From: Nocardia amamiensis NBRC 102102
GTDB taxonomy: Bacteria > Actinomycetota > Actinomycetes > Mycobacteriales > Mycobacteriaceae
Direction: 5' to 3'
Length of the DNA stretch: 64,000 nucleotides
NCBI RefSeq assembly: GCF_001612745.1
Contig: NZ_BDBA01000024.1
Coordinates: 1 to 64,000 of the forward strand
Positions 1-9,919 of the stretch are shown in pieces. Numbering within the stretch: the stretch's first letter is position 1; every line of letters starts with the position of its first letter. The position numbers and the translations under genes were made by a program. The notes under the pieces are model-generated. The model worked only from the letters and a program-made list of their open reading frames with translations. It was not told the DNA's origin and made no database searches.

Positions 1-165
<165 letters not shown>

Positions 166-272
166 GCGGCCGGCCGGATGCTGTCATCGCACGGCATCCG
201 GCCTCCCGCGACGGATTACCCAACTAGTGAACTTTTGCTCGAATTCGACCCGCACAGGGGAAAGGAAGTTAC

Positions 273-3200
273 GTGCTAGACGTCAACTTCTTCGATGAAC
301 TCCGGATCGGCCTTGCCACCGCCGACGACATCCGTCAGTGGTCCTACGGCGAGGTGAAGAAGCCGGAGACCATCAACTACCGCACGCTCAAGCCGGAGAA
401 GGACGGCCTGTTCTGCGAGAAGATCTTCGGTCCCACCCGGGACTGGGAGTGCTACTGCGGCAAGTACAAGCGCGTCCGCTTCAAGGGCATTATCTGTGAG
501 CGCTGTGGCGTCGAGGTGACTCGCGCCAAGGTGCGCCGCGAGCGGATGGGCCACATCGAGCTGGCCGCTCCGGTCACGCACATCTGGTACTTCAAGGGCG
601 TGCCCTCGCGCCTGGGCTACCTGCTCGACCTGGCGCCGAAGGATCTGGAGAAGATCATCTACTTCGCCGCCTACGTCATCGTCGGCGTCGACGAGGAGCT
701 GCGGCACAACGAGCTCTCCACGCTCGAGGCCGAGATGGAGGTCGAGAAGAAGGCGGTCGCCGACCAGCGCGACGCCGACCTCGAGGCCCGCGCTCAGAAG
801 CTCGAGGCCGACCTGGCCGAGCTGGAGGCCGAAGGCGCCAAGTCCGACGTCCGTCGCAAGGTCAAGGACGGCGGCGAGCGCGAGATGCGCCAGCTCCGCG
901 ACCGGGCCCAGCGCGAGCTGGACCGGCTGGAGGAGATCTGGAACACCTTCACCAAGCTGGCAACCAAGCAGCTCATCGTCGACGAGGTGCTCTACCGGGA
1001 GCTGGTCGACCGCTACGGCGAGTACTTCACCGGCGCGATGGGCGCGGAGTCCATCCAGAAGCTGATGGAGAACTTCGACATCGAGGCCGAGGCCGAGCTG
1101 CTGCGGGAGACCATCCGCACCGGCAAGGGCCAGAAGAAGCTGCGTGCGCTCAAGCGGCTCAAGGTCGTCGCGGCCTTCCAGACCAACGGCAACTCGCCGT
1201 TGGGCATGGTTCTCGACGCCGTTCCGGTGATCCCGCCGGAGCTGCGCCCGATGGTTCAGCTCGACGGTGGCCGCTTCGCCACCTCCGACCTGAACGACCT
1301 GTACCGTCGCGTGATCAACCGCAACAACCGCCTCAAGCGACTGATCGACCTCGGCGCGCCCGAGATCATCGTCAACAACGAGAAGCGGATGCTGCAGGAG
1401 TCCGTCGACGCGCTGTTCGACAACGGCCGCCGCGGCCGTCCGGTCACCGGGCCGGGCAACCGTCCGCTCAAGTCGCTGTCCGACCTGCTCAAGGGCAAGC
1501 AGGGCCGCTTCAGGCAGAACCTGCTCGGTAAGCGCGTCGACTACTCGGGCCGTTCGGTCATCGTCGTCGGTCCGCAGCTGAAGCTGCACCAGTGCGGTCT
1601 GCCCAAGCTGATGGCGCTGGAGCTGTTCAAGCCGTTCGTGATGAAGCGCCTGGTCGATCTGAACCACGCGCAGAACATCAAGTCGGCCAAGCGCATGGTG
1701 GAGCGGCAGCGGCCGCAGGTGTGGGACGTCCTCGAAGAGGTCATCGCCGAACACCCCGTGCTGCTCAACCGCGCGCCCACCCTGCACCGCCTCGGTATCC
1801 AGGCCTTCGAGCCGCAGCTGGTGGAAGGCAAGGCCATCCAGCTGCACCCGCTGGTCTGTGAGGCGTTCAACGCCGACTTCGACGGTGACCAGATGGCCGT
1901 GCACCTGCCGCTGTCCGCGGAGGCGCAGGCCGAGGCCCGCGTGCTGATGCTGTCGTCGAACAACATCCTGTCGCCCGCCTCCGGACGTCCGCTCGCCATG
2001 CCTCGTCTGGACATGGTGACCGGCCTGTACTACCTGACCCGCCTGGAAGACGGCGCGAAGGGTTCCTACCAGCCGGCCACCAAGGACGCTCCGGAGCAGG
2101 GCGTGTACTCCTCGCCTGCCGAGGCGCAGATGGCGGTGGATCGCGCTGAGCTCACCGTGCGTTCGCTGATCAAGGTCCGGCTGACCGACCAGCGTCCGCC
2201 GAAGGACGTCGAGGCGACCCTGTTCCCCGATGGCTGGCGCCGCGGCGACGCGTGGATCACCGAGACCACGCTGGGCCGGGTGCTGTTCAACGAGCTGCTG
2301 CCCGCGGACTACGCGTTCATCAACGAGCAGATGCCGAAGAAGCGTCAGGCGACGATCATCAACGATCTCGCCGAGCGCTACCCGATGATCGTGGTCGCGC
2401 AGACCGTCGACAAGCTCAAGGACGCCGGCTTCTACTGGGCCACGCGTTCCGGCGTGACGGTCTCCATGTCCGACGTTCTCGTGCCGCCGGAGAAGGCCGA
2501 GATCATGGAGCGCTACGAGGCGCAGTCGGATCAGATCGAGAAGAAGTACCAGCGTGGTGCGCTCGATCACCAGGAACGCAACAACGCCCTGGTCAAGATC
2601 TGGCAGGAGGCGACCGAGGAGGTCGGTAAGGCGCTGCGCGCGCACTACCCGGCCGACAACCCGATCATCACGATCGTCGACTCGGGCGCCACGGGTAACT
2701 TCACCCAGACCCGTACCCTCGCCGGTATGAAGGGCCTGGTGACGAACCCGAAGGGTGAGTTCATCCCGCGGCCGATCAAGTCCTCCTTCCGTGAGGGCCT
2801 GACGGTTCTGGAGTACTTCATCAACACCCACGGTGCCCGTAAGGGTCTGGCCGACACCGCGCTGCGCACCGCCGACTCGGGTTACCTGACCCGTCGTCTG
2901 GTGGACGTGTCGCAGGACGTCATCGTGCGCGAGCACGACTGTGGCACCGAGCGCGGCATCGTGGTGCCGATCGCGGAGAAGCTGCTCGACGGCTCCATCA
3001 TCCGCGACGCGCACGTGGAGACCTCCACCTACGCGCGCACGCTCGCGGCCGACGCGCTCGACGAGCAGGGCAACGTCATCGTGGCGAAGGGCGCCGACCT
3101 CGGCGACCCGGCGCTGGAGGCGCTGCTGGACGCGGGCATCACCGAGGTGAAGGTCCGCTCCGTGCTGACCTGCACCACCGGCACCGGCGTCTGCGCGACC

Positions 3201-4226
3201 TGTTACGGCCGCTCCATGGCGACCGGCAAGCTGGTCGACATCGGTGAGGCCGTCGGTATCGTCGCCGCGCAGTCCATCGGTGAGCCCGGTACCCAGCTGA
3301 CCATGCGCACCTTCCACCAGGGTGGTGTCGCGGGTGACGACATCACCGGCGGTCTGCCCCGGGTGCAGGAGCTGTTCGAGGCGCGCGTGCCGAAGGGCAA
3401 GGCGCCCATCGCCGAGGTCTCCGGTCGCGTGCGGCTGGAGGACGACGATCGCTTCTACAAGATCACCATCATCCCGGATGACGGTGGCGAAGAGGTTGTC
3501 TACGACAAGCTCTCGAAGCGGCAGCGACTGCGTGTGTTCAAGCACGACGACGGCACCGAGCGTCTGCTCTCCGACAATGACCACGTCGAGGTCGGCCAGC
3601 AGTTGCTGGAAGGCGCGGCGGATCCGCACGAGGTGCTGCGCGTGATGGGCCCCCGGCAGGTTCAGGTCCACCTGGTCCACGAGGTCCAGGAGGTCTACCG
3701 CTCGCAGGGTGTGTCGATCCACGACAAGCACATCGAGGTCATCGTGCGTCAGATGCTGCGTCGCGTGACGATCATCGATTCGGGTTCGACGGAGTTCCTG
3801 CCCGGCTCGCTCACCGAGCGCGCCGAGTTCGAGGCCTCCAACCGCCGTGTGGTCGCCGAAGGCGGCGAGCCCGCCTCGGGTCGCCCGGTGCTGATGGGTA
3901 TCACCAAGGCGTCGCTGGCCACCGATTCGTGGCTGTCGGCGGCGTCCTTCCAGGAGACCACCCGAGTTCTGACGGACGCGGCGATCAACTGCCGCTCCGA
4001 CAAGCTCATCGGCCTCAAGGAGAACGTGATCATCGGCAAGCTGATCCCGGCCGGTACCGGTATCAACCGCTACCGGAACATCCAGGTGCAGCCGACCGAA
4101 GAGGCCCGTGCCGCGGCGTACGCGGTGCCGTCCTACGACGACACCTACTACAGCCCCGAGGGCTTCGGCGCCCCCACCGGTGCCGCGGTTCCGCTCGACG
4201 ATTACGGTTTCAGCGACTACCGGTAG
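273..4226 (+). CDS. rpoC: DNA-directed RNA polymerase beta' subunit
   Basis: The 1,317-residue catalytic subunit of RNA polymerase, close to the usual actinobacterial length. The N-terminal zinc site shows [13 protein letters not shown] followed by CERCGVE. The metal-binding active-site motif [10 protein letters not shown] is at about residues 533-542. The second cysteine cluster ([14 protein letters not shown]) is near residue 970 and the trigger-loop region is intact. The GTG start at 273 is preceded by AAAGGAAG, and translation begins [10 protein letters not shown] as in relatives. It is co-transcribed with rpoB and ends in a strong hairpin. A same-length open frame on the other strand is only a codon-bias shadow. 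Confidence 0.98.
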   Translation: MLDVNFFDELRIGLATADDIRQWSYGEVKKPETINYRTLKPEKDGLFCEKIFGPTRDWECYCGKYKRVRFKGIICERCGVEVTRAKVRRERMGHIELAAPVTHIWYFKGVPSRLGYLLDLAPKDLEKIIYFAAYVIVGVDEELRHNELSTLEAEMEVEKKAVADQRDADLEARAQKLEADLAELEAEGAKSDVRRKVKDGGEREMRQLRDRAQRELDRLEEIWNTFTKLATKQLIVDEVLYRELVDRYGEYFTGAMGAESIQKLMENFDIEAEAELLRETIRTGKGQKKLRALKRLKVVAAFQTNGNSPLGMVLDAVPVIPPELRPMVQLDGGRFATSDLNDLYRRVINRNNRLKRLIDLGAPEIIVNNEKRMLQESVDALFDNGRRGRPVTGPGNRPLKSLSDLLKGKQGRFRQNLLGKRVDYSGRSVIVVGPQLKLHQCGLPKLMALELFKPFVMKRLVDLNHAQNIKSAKRMVERQRPQVWDVLEEVIAEHPVLLNRAPTLHRLGIQAFEPQLVEGKAIQLHPLVCEAFNADFDGDQMAVHLPLSAEAQAEARVLMLSSNNILSPASGRPLAMPRLDMVTGLYYLTRLEDGAKGSYQPATKDAPEQGVYSSPAEAQMAVDRAELTVRSLIKVRLTDQRPPKDVEATLFPDGWRRGDAWITETTLGRVLFNELLPADYAFINEQMPKKRQATIINDLAERYPMIVVAQTVDKLKDAGFYWATRSGVTVSMSDVLVPPEKAEIMERYEAQSDQIEKKYQRGALDHQERNNALVKIWQEATEEVGKALRAHYPADNPIITIVDSGATGNFTQTRTLAGMKGLVTNPKGEFIPRPIKSSFREGLTVLEYFINTHGARKGLADTALRTADSGYLTRRLVDVSQDVIVREHDCGTERGIVVPIAEKLLDGSIIRDAHVETSTYARTLAADALDEQGNVIVAKGADLGDPALEALLDAGITEVKVRSVLTCTTGTGVCATCYGRSMATGKLVDIGEAVGIVAAQSIGEPGTQLTMRTFHQGGVAGDDITGGLPRVQELFEARVPKGKAPIAEVSGRVRLEDDDRFYKITIIPDDGGEEVVYDKLSKRQRLRVFKHDDGTERLLSDNDHVEVGQQLLEGAADPHEVLRVMGPRQVQVHLVHEVQEVYRSQGVSIHDKHIEVIVRQMLRRVTIIDSGSTEFLPGSLTERAEFEASNRRVVAEGGEPASGRPVLMGITKASLATDSWLSAASFQETTRVLTDAAINCRSDKLIGLKENVIIGKLIPAGTGINRYRNIQVQPTEEARAAAYAVPSYDDTYYSPEGFGAPTGAAVPLDDYGFSDYR

Positions 4227-4246
4227 TCCGTCAGCTGTAATAAGCA

Positions 4247-4281
4247 TTCGGCCCCCGCTCCGTTTCGGAGTGGGGGCCGAA
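4247..4281 (+). terminator. Hairpin terminator after rpoC
   Basis: A 16-bp stem (TTCGGCCCCCGCTCCG and its near-perfect complement, one G-T pair) closes over a 3-base TTT loop, 20 bases after the rpoC stop. There is no long U tract, as is common in high-GC actinomycetes. It also sits 3' of the convergent minus-strand lipoprotein gene, so it can serve both directions. Confidence 0.85.
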
Positions 4282-4322
4282 GTGCTGGTGGGCTCTCGGA
4301 AGTTGCTAGTCGCCTCGATGAT

Positions 4323-4859
4323 TCATGGTGTAGGACGGAGTTGGCCTGCCCAAGGGGTCAGGACGGTGGTCGGGTAGATCGCATCCTGGCCGCGGAGATC
4401 GAAGGCTTGGTCGTGGCCGTAGTACCAGCCCACTGACTGGACGGCCTTGTCATCCTTCAGGAAGAGGTAGAAGCCACGGGGCGGGCCGTCGCCGTCGCTG
4501 CTGTAGGGCTTGGGGAGTCCCTGCCAGCAGTTCCCCGGGGTGTTTGCTCGTCTGTTGAGTTCTTCGGCCTTGATGTTCTGCGGCACGTCGACCATGCGGT
4601 CCCAGCCATCGCCCCAGCCTGCGGTGCGTGCGATGTCGGCCAGTGTGACGGCTTCCGTACCCGTTGCCGCGTTCATCGCCTCCCGGGTGAACTCACTCGT
4701 CGAACCGAGAGTGTCGACGTTCGACGACATCGTGTAGCGATTTGCGCAGTTCGCTTCGGAATCCGAACGGTTCGGCTGAGGTAGCAATCCGCAACCCGGG
4801 ATGGCCGATATGGCCACAATCGCGTACAGAACCGAAATCGTGCGTCGGGCTTTGATCAT
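4323..4859 (-). CDS. Putative lipoprotein at the end of a T7SS-accessory cassette
   Basis: 178 residues starting MIKARRTISVL, with a short hydrophobic segment and a lipobox-like AIPGC near residue 23, so it is probably exported and lipid-anchored. The mature part is rich in W, G and D (WGDGWDRM, GWYYGHD) and matches no enzyme family I recognise. The ATG at 4857-4859 lies six bases beyond the stop of the upstream (frameshifted) gene, indicating an operon with the YbaB-like and EspC-like genes. A role at the cell surface related to type VII secretion is an inference from context only. Confidence 0.75.
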   Translation of the reverse strand: MIKARRTISVLYAIVAISAIPGCGLLPQPNRSDSEANCANRYTMSSNVDTLGSTSEFTREAMNAATGTEAVTLADIARTAGWGDGWDRMVDVPQNIKAEELNRRANTPGNCWQGLPKPYSSDGDGPPRGFYLFLKDDKAVQSVGWYYGHDQAFDLRGQDAIYPTTVLTPWAGQLRPTP

Positions 4860-4865
4860 CGGCTG

Positions 4866-5428
4866 TCACTTCTTTCCTGGTAACGGGACTCCGACGCCGG
4901 GCGGCGGTCCGGTTTGTGCTTCACCGACCGCATTGCTCCACGTTATTTGGGACGGCTTCGCCGTGCCGTCGGGATTCTTGCTTTCGATGACGATCGCGTT
5001 GCCGTTGGCGATCTCGTTCCGGATCAGGTCCTTCAATTCCTCTGGCGACGCATCGGGATGGGCGAGCGCGACATTGCGACCGAGTGTACGAACAGGTTCC
5101 AGCGGGACTCCTCGACCTCCTTTTTCTTCTCACGGATAGTTCTGATATTGGCCTCGATGTCATCGCTCAGCGTGCTGATCATCTTGCCCATCTCTTCCAA
5201 CACATCTGCGGTGCTGAAGGTTTCGTCGCGGTCCTTGCGGCCGCGTGCGCGCGCTGCCTCTCCGGCCTCGCTGTCGAAGTAGTCCTGGGAGCGGCCGATC
5301 TTGTTCTCCGCGGCGGTGGCCTCCTGATCGACACCCTGTGCAGTCGCGAGCACCTTTGCCGCGGTCTCCTTCGCGTGCTTTAGATTCCAGGAGAGCACAG
5401 CGGTAATCGTCAGCAGTTCGACGCTCAT
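4866..5428 (-). pseudogene. T7SS-associated protein gene, broken by a frameshift
   Basis: The first frame starts MSVELLTITAVLSWNLKHAK and reads through an acidic helical region to WNLFVH, then runs into an early stop at 5033. A different frame of the same strand continues from about 5100 with clean coding sequence (LGRNVALAHPDASPEELKDL, then a Pro/Gly-rich tail) to a TGA at 4866-4868. The total of 563 bases is one short of a multiple of three, as expected for one missing base near 5085-5105. The intact product would be about 187 residues. The start overlaps the EspC-like gene by ATGA. Either this strain carries a broken allele or the base is a sequencing error; no slippery heptamer suggesting programmed shifting is visible. 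Confidence 0.7.
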
Positions 5429-5721
5429 CGCCCGTTCCCGTTCAAATCTGCTGCGCGATGCTGGTCGACATTCTCGTAGGCGGTTGCCTGTCTATCGATT
5501 TCGTCGCAGCATTCGCGAAGTCGGCGTGTGTGGTAGCCGATGACCGTGTCCATCGCCTGCAAGACCTCTTCGATCTTGGTGGCAAAGTTCGAGTCGATCA
5601 TCTGCGGCCGCACCTGCTGGCGGCTGGCCAGCGCGATCGGCGCCTTGCCCGCCAGTGCGTCCGCGTTCGTCCGTACATCCTTTGCCAGCTCACGCATCCT
5701 GGCTGGGTCGACATTGAACAT
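5425..5721 (-). CDS. EspC-like type VII secretion target protein
   Basis: 98 residues from the ATG at 5719-5721: MFNVDPARMRELAKDVRTN, then an all-helical body ending in AYENVDQHRAADLNG. The pattern (V.P..L..LA, two helices, a terminal Y.N.D motif) fits the EspC/ESX secretion-associated family. That family consists of small helical substrates exported by type VII systems. The start overlaps the upstream stop by one base (TGATG) and the stop overlaps the next start (ATGA), so translation is coupled on both sides. A longer open frame upstream exists but would overlap the YbaB-like gene heavily, so the shorter start is preferred. Confidence 0.68.
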   Translation of the reverse strand: MFNVDPARMRELAKDVRTNADALAGKAPIALASRQQVRPQMIDSNFATKIEEVLQAMDTVIGYHTRRLRECCDEIDRQATAYENVDQHRAADLNGNGR

Positions 5722-6113
5722 CAGAGCCTCCGATCCCAGTCGGAGGGCTCGCGCCACTGATTGCTCTGGTAAGTGTCGTCGCGTCTGAGATGGGACGGCG
5801 TCCACTCCATGGCGGGCTCGTTCGCCGAAGGATTGTCCGGCGCCGACCGGTTGTCAACGGGCGCATCGAAGATCCGTGTCGCTTCCGCATTGGCGTTGTC
5901 CATTGCGGCTCGTTGGCGATCGATGATGAGTGCGGCCAGTCGGTCCGGGCCGTTCTCCATCGCGTAGTCGGCGAGGTAGAGATCGGTGATGCGGCCGTTG
6001 ACGTCGGTTTCGATGCTGACGCTGCCGTCCACCGACCGAGCCGAGCCGCGCACTGCGGCGAGTTGTTCGTTGAGTCGCTTGATTTCGAGCGCCCGTGCGC
6101 TGACGTCATCCAT
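5721..6113 (-). CDS. YbaB/EbfC-like protein of a T7SS-accessory cassette
   Basis: 130 residues starting MDDVSARALEIKRLNEQLAA. The core pattern (helix, then VSIETDVNGRITDLYLADYA, then DRLAALIIDRQRAAMDNANA) matches the YbaB/EbfC nucleoid-protein fold. In actinomycetes this fold is often found beside ESX-type genes. The tail is disordered and W/D-rich. The start at 6111-6113 is preceded by AAGGAGGGGAG about ten bases upstream, one of the best ribosome sites in the window, so this is probably the first gene of the four-gene minus-strand cassette. DNA binding is a family expectation, not shown here. Confidence 0.72.
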   Translation of the reverse strand: MDDVSARALEIKRLNEQLAAVRGSARSVDGSVSIETDVNGRITDLYLADYAMENGPDRLAALIIDRQRAAMDNANAEATRIFDAPVDNRSAPDNPSANEPAMEWTPSHLRRDDTYQSNQWREPSDWDRRL

Positions 6114-6184
6114 TGCTTCGGGACTCCCCTCCTTCTGCAGCGAACAGATTACCCAGTGATCGGGCGGTGGGGAGTCCAGCAATA

Positions 6185-7195
6185 TCAGCGCTCGCTGTCG
6201 AGCATCGCCATTTGTGCCGTTGCGTAGCGTTCTCCGGCGACTCGGTCGGCGGGTACGGCCGACTCGATGGCGGACAGTTCGTTGTCGGAGAGCGAGATGT
6301 TCAGTGCGCCCATGGTTTCCGCCCAGCGTGTGCGCCGCCGAGCGCCGATGACCGGCACGATGTCGTTGCCGCGGGTCAGTGTCCAGGCGATGGCCAGTTG
6401 CGCGACCGAGACGCCCTTGCGTGTGGCGATCTCGCCCAGTGCGCGGACCAGTTCGAGATTGCGGTCCAGGTTCTCGCCTTGGAAGCGCGGGCTGTGCGCG
6501 CGGAAGTCGTTGGCGTCGAAGGTGGTACCGGGCCGGATCGAATCGCTGAGCAGGCCGCGCGAGAGCACGCCGTAGGCGGTGATGCCGATGCCGAGTTCTC
6601 GGCAGACCGGAAGGATCTCCGCTTCGATGCCGCGCGAGATCAGCGAGTATTCGATCTGCAGATCCGAGATCGGATGGACAGCGGCGGCGCGGCGGATGGT
6701 TTCCACCCCGACCTCGGACAAGCCGATATGGCGGACGTATCCCGCCTCGATCAGGTCGGCAATGGCGCCGACGGTGTCCTCGATCGGGACGTTCGGGTCG
6801 AGCCGGGCGGGCCGGTAGATGTCGACGTAGTCGACGCCGAGCCGTTGCAGGCTGTAGCCGAGGAAGTTGCGCAGTGCCTCCGGGCGGTTGTCCACACCGC
6901 CCCATGTGCCGCCCGGGCCGCGTAGCGCGCCGAATTTCACGCTCAGCACAACGTCCTCGCGTCGGCGTTCGGCGATGGCCCGGCCGATCAGCATTTCGTT
7001 GTGTCCGGCGCCGTAGAAATCGCCGGTATCGATCAGATCGACGCCGGAGTCCAGCGCCGCGTGGATGGTCGCGGTGGACTCGGCGTCGTCGGCCGCGCCG
7101 TACATGCCGGACATGCCCATCGCGCCGAGGCCGATGCGGCTCACGGTGGGGCCGGTCGCCCCGAGTCGTACTTCCTTGCTCGTCTTTGTCGTCAT
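6185..7195 (-). CDS. Aldo/keto reductase
   Basis: 336 residues from the ATG at 7193-7195 (MTTKTSKEVRLGATGPTVS). Family marks are LIDTGDFYGAGHNEMLIG (catalytic Asp and Tyr), VVLSVKFG (catalytic Lys) and DIYRPARLDPNVPIEDT, where the usual catalytic His position carries a variant seen in one actinobacterial subgroup. The C-terminal GARRRTRWAETMGAL motif binds NADP(H). It is probably a cytosolic NADPH-dependent carbonyl reductase of unknown substrate. It is divergent from an XRE regulator 100 bases away, which is the likely controller. The frame extends upstream but lacks typical sequence there. Confidence 0.9.
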   Translation of the reverse strand: MTTKTSKEVRLGATGPTVSRIGLGAMGMSGMYGAADDAESTATIHAALDSGVDLIDTGDFYGAGHNEMLIGRAIAERRREDVVLSVKFGALRGPGGTWGGVDNRPEALRNFLGYSLQRLGVDYVDIYRPARLDPNVPIEDTVGAIADLIEAGYVRHIGLSEVGVETIRRAAAVHPISDLQIEYSLISRGIEAEILPVCRELGIGITAYGVLSRGLLSDSIRPGTTFDANDFRAHSPRFQGENLDRNLELVRALGEIATRKGVSVAQLAIAWTLTRGNDIVPVIGARRRTRWAETMGALNISLSDNELSAIESAVPADRVAGERYATAQMAMLDSER

Positions 7196-7295
7196 AGAAC
7201 CAGCCTGACCTGCGCGGACTCGATGCGGGAGAGATCGTTTATCGGGGGAGCGGCGATCCCTGGCTGAGGCGGGCGTTCGGGAGGACAGTGGTGGC

Positions 7296-8150
7296 ATGGA
7301 CCGCGCCGAGCTCGCCGACTTCCTGCGCCGCCGCCGCGAGCAGCTCACGCCCGCCGACGTGGGGTTGCCGCCGGGCGTCCGGCGGCGTACGCCCGGCCTG
7401 CGCCGCGACGAAGTCGCGCTGCTGGCGGGCATGTCGACCGACTACTACACACGTTTGGAGCAATCACGCGGCCCGCGTCCGTCCACCCAGGTACTGGCCG
7501 CGCTCGCGCGGGCACTGCGCTTCACCAGCGACGAACGCGACTACCTCTACCATCTGTGCGACCACACGCCGTCGGGCCGCGAGCCGGCAGGCAAACATGT
7601 CGGTCCCGGTCTGATGCACCTGCTGGCGAAGCTGGACGACACCGCCGCCACCGTCGTCACCGATCTCGGCGAGGTGCTGGTGCAGAACCGGATGCACACC
7701 CTGCTCGTCGGCGATCATGCCGAGCGGCGGGGCTGGGACCGGTTCTACGCCTACCGCTGGTTCACCGACATCCCGTCCCGCGCGATCTTCCCGGTGGAGG
7801 ACTGGGATCGGCTCGGCCGCCAGCACGTCGCCGATCTGCGTGCCACGGCCGCTCGCCGTGCGGGCGACGCTGACGTCGCCGAGTTCATCGCCAAGTTGCG
7901 GTCCGTGAGTGCGGAATTCGATCGGCTCTGGAACGAACACGAAGTGGCGGTGCGCCTTTCGGACACCAAGCGCATCCTGCATCCACAGGTCGGCCTGATC
8001 GACACGGTGTGCGAAACGCTGCTCACTCCGAACGCCGCGCAGCGCCTGCTGGTCTACCTTCCGCGTCCCGGCACCGACGCGGCCGAGAAACTGGACCTGC
8101 TGCGCGTGATCGGGACGCAGAAGCTGACCTCCGCAGACCAGCTCGACTAA
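7296..8150 (+). CDS. XRE-family regulator with MmyB-like ligand-binding domain
   Basis: 284 residues. The N-terminal 80 residues are a helix-turn-helix of the XRE type (LADFLRRRREQLTP, then RRTPGLRRDEVALLAG and YYTRLEQSRG). The rest (LLAKLDDTAATVVTDLGEVL, LVGDHAERRGWDRF, FPVEDW) matches the MmyB-like ligand-binding domain of this widespread actinobacterial group. It is divergent from the aldo/keto reductase, the usual arrangement for a regulator and its target. Its TAA overlaps the stop of the convergent gene by three bases. Confidence 0.9.
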   Translation: MDRAELADFLRRRREQLTPADVGLPPGVRRRTPGLRRDEVALLAGMSTDYYTRLEQSRGPRPSTQVLAALARALRFTSDERDYLYHLCDHTPSGREPAGKHVGPGLMHLLAKLDDTAATVVTDLGEVLVQNRMHTLLVGDHAERRGWDRFYAYRWFTDIPSRAIFPVEDWDRLGRQHVADLRATAARRAGDADVAEFIAKLRSVSAEFDRLWNEHEVAVRLSDTKRILHPQVGLIDTVCETLLTPNAAQRLLVYLPRPGTDAAEKLDLLRVIGTQKLTSADQLD

Positions 8151-8770
8151 GGCGCGGTCACGTACTCCAGCGCCGCGTCGACGGCGGGCTGCCCGCCACC
8201 AACCACGTATCCGGCCATCGCGCCGATTGCGGCGCCCGCGACCGCGGCGGCGGGCACGGTGATGAAGTCGAGCACGAACAGCCCGAGCGGGAATCCGAGG
8301 ACGAAGCCGATGGCCGCACCGATCCCCGCGCCGGCCAGAATCGACGGCATCGCTTTCTCCGCTTCGGCGTAGAACCGCTCCTGCGTGCTGATGTCGCGCA
8401 GCGGTGCGTCGGTGAGGCCGGTTGGTGCGAGGGTGAGCCGGTGGCCCGCGTCCTCGACCACCGGGCGCAGTGCCACGCGCTGCTCCCCGATGCGCAGCGC
8501 CATCGGCAGCGCGGCGACGATCTTGCCGTCTCGGTCGGCCACCGTCACCACGCGATCGTCGTGGGTGAGCTCGAATGTCCCGTCCTGGAGGGTGGCCACG
8601 GCCGCGCGCCGGTCGTCGGTGGCGGCGACCTGGTAGGCGACCTGGTGGAACGAGCCGTTCAAGCCGAGCGGAGCGTCGTCGGGCGTGGGCTGCCCATGCG
8701 CGGCAGTCGTGGTGATCGTGGTGGCCGCCAACGCGATCAGTGCCGTCGCGGTGAAGTGCGAAATCCTCAT
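8147..8770 (-). CDS. Exported protein with two glycine-rich membrane segments
   Basis: 207 residues from the ATG at 8768-8770 (MRISHFTATALIALAA), with a clear signal peptide ending near AHGQ. The middle is a soluble beta-rich domain (VAYQVAATDDRRAAVATL). Two Gly/Ala-rich hydrophobic stretches near the C-terminus (ILAGAGIGAAIGFVLGFPLG and a following AGAAIGAMAGYVVGGG) look like a membrane hairpin. This architecture recurs in Nocardia and Rhodococcus proteins of unknown function. The TAG at 8147-8149 overlaps the convergent XRE gene's stop. Confidence 0.75.
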   Translation of the reverse strand: MRISHFTATALIALAATTITTTAAHGQPTPDDAPLGLNGSFHQVAYQVAATDDRRAAVATLQDGTFELTHDDRVVTVADRDGKIVAALPMALRIGEQRVALRPVVEDAGHRLTLAPTGLTDAPLRDISTQERFYAEAEKAMPSILAGAGIGAAIGFVLGFPLGLFVLDFITVPAAAVAGAAIGAMAGYVVGGGQPAVDAALEYVTAP

Positions 8771-9059
8771 CGTGCTCTTTCCGTGTGCCGCCCCCGTGTC
8801 CGGTCGTCCGAAGAACATACCGTCCGGTGGGCGTTAGCAGAAGAGGTTGGGACACGGCGTCGTTCGGTGCGCCCACGCGGTAATTCGATGTCGCGCTGCA
8901 CAACCGAGTCGTCGCATCCATGCGTGAACGACTGGTTCATGCAGGCTATGCGGTCGATGAGCAGGGGTGGACCGCGTCGAGCTGCCTTCGTGCGGTTCGA
9001 GGGTGTGATCGCATATTCCCCTCTTGACGTCCACGCGCACACACGCAACACTGAACTAG

Positions 9060-9392
9060 ATGGTTCAGTATGACTTCCTGGATGCCTCCTTCGGGGCGCT
9101 CGCGGATCCCACCAGGCGCGGGATCCTGGAGCGACTCGGTAGTGGGCCCGCGACCGTCAGTGAGCTGGCCGACCGCTTCGACATGACGCTGACCGGCGTC
9201 AAGAAGCACATCCAGCTGCTGGAGGCGGCGGGCATGGTGGTCACGGAGAAGCGTGGCCGGGTGCGGTACTGCCGACTCGGCGAGAACGTCTTCGACCGCG
9301 AAGTGGCCTGGATGCAGGGCTACCGGCGGATGGTGGAAGCTCGGCTGGATCGTCTCGGTGAATTCCTCGAGCGAACGGAGCAGCAACCATGA
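9060..9392 (+). CDS. ArsR-family transcriptional regulator
   Basis: 110 residues with a winged helix: FGALADPTRRGILERLGSG, VSELADRFDMTLTGVKKHIQ and the wing TEKRGRVRYCRLG. No metal-binding cysteine pair is present, so it belongs to the group paired with SRPBCC proteins rather than to metal sensors. Its TGA overlaps the next gene's ATG (ATGA), so the two are translated as a unit. It probably autoregulates the pair. Confidence 0.9.
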   Translation: MVQYDFLDASFGALADPTRRGILERLGSGPATVSELADRFDMTLTGVKKHIQLLEAAGMVVTEKRGRVRYCRLGENVFDREVAWMQGYRRMVEARLDRLGEFLERTEQQP

Positions 9393-9865
9393 GTACAACC
9401 ACGAACGACGCCGTTGTCACGACCGACACCGACCGCACGATCCACATCGAGCGGATCTTCGACGCCCCGCGCGAGCGGGTGTGGGCCGCCTACAGCCGGA
9501 TCGAACTGCTCGCCCAGTGGTGGGGGCGCGGCAACAAGCTCGACATCGAGCGGTGGGAGTTCCGCCCGGGCGGCCACTGGCGCTTCGTCGAGCACTCCGA
9601 CGAGAGCACCGACGGTTTCGAAGGCCGTTTCCGCGAGGTCACCCCGCAGGAGCGCATCGTGTACTCCTTCGAGTGGGACGGCATGCCCGCCTATGTCGCG
9701 ATCGACCAGGTCAGCTTCGTCGACCTCGGCGACGGCCGCACCAAAGTGGTCACCGACAGCCAGTTCCACACGCCTCAGGAGCGGGACGGGATGCTCCAGT
9801 CCGGCATGGAGGTCGGGCTCAACCAGAGCTACCGCGCGCTGGACGCGCTGCTGGCCCGCGGCTGA
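9389..9865 (+). CDS. SRPBCC (AHSA1-like) domain protein
   Basis: 158 residues. RTIHIERIFDAPRERVWAAY, LLAQWWGRG, FRPGGHWRF and the late ERDGMLQSGMEVGL are typical of the AHSA1/START-like hydrophobic-pocket fold. The ligand is unknown. It is translationally coupled to the ArsR regulator upstream, a pairing repeated across actinomycetes. A hairpin follows the stop. Confidence 0.9.
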   Translation: MSTTTNDAVVTTDTDRTIHIERIFDAPRERVWAAYSRIELLAQWWGRGNKLDIERWEFRPGGHWRFVEHSDESTDGFEGRFREVTPQERIVYSFEWDGMPAYVAIDQVSFVDLGDGRTKVVTDSQFHTPQERDGMLQSGMEVGLNQSYRALDALLARG

Positions 9866-9876
9866 TCCCGGAACGC

Positions 9877-9912
9877 GTCCGGCCCCGGTCGTCTTCGCGA
9901 GCGGGGCCGGAC
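9877..9912. terminator. Bidirectional hairpin between convergent genes
   Basis: GTCCGGCCCC at 9877-9886 is the exact complement of GGGGCCGGAC at 9903-9912, across a 16-base loop. It lies between the SRPBCC gene (plus) and the pirin gene (minus), so it can stop transcription from both sides. Confidence 0.65.
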
Positions 9913-9919
9913 CACGCGG

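Noticed and set aside
276..4247. 1,323-residue open frame antisense to rpoC
   Set aside because: Low-complexity, His/Gln/Leu/Val-rich product produced by GC-rich codon bias of rpoC; no domain, and rpoC itself is certain.
5033..5105. Programmed -1 frameshifting in the T7SS-cassette gene
   Set aside because: No slippery heptamer or downstream hairpin was visible at the junction, so a missing base is simpler.
5690..6905. Longer minus-strand frames covering the YbaB-like gene and running into the aldo/keto reductase
   Set aside because: Only the part from 6113 down resembles a protein; the upstream extension is antisense or out of frame with the reductase.
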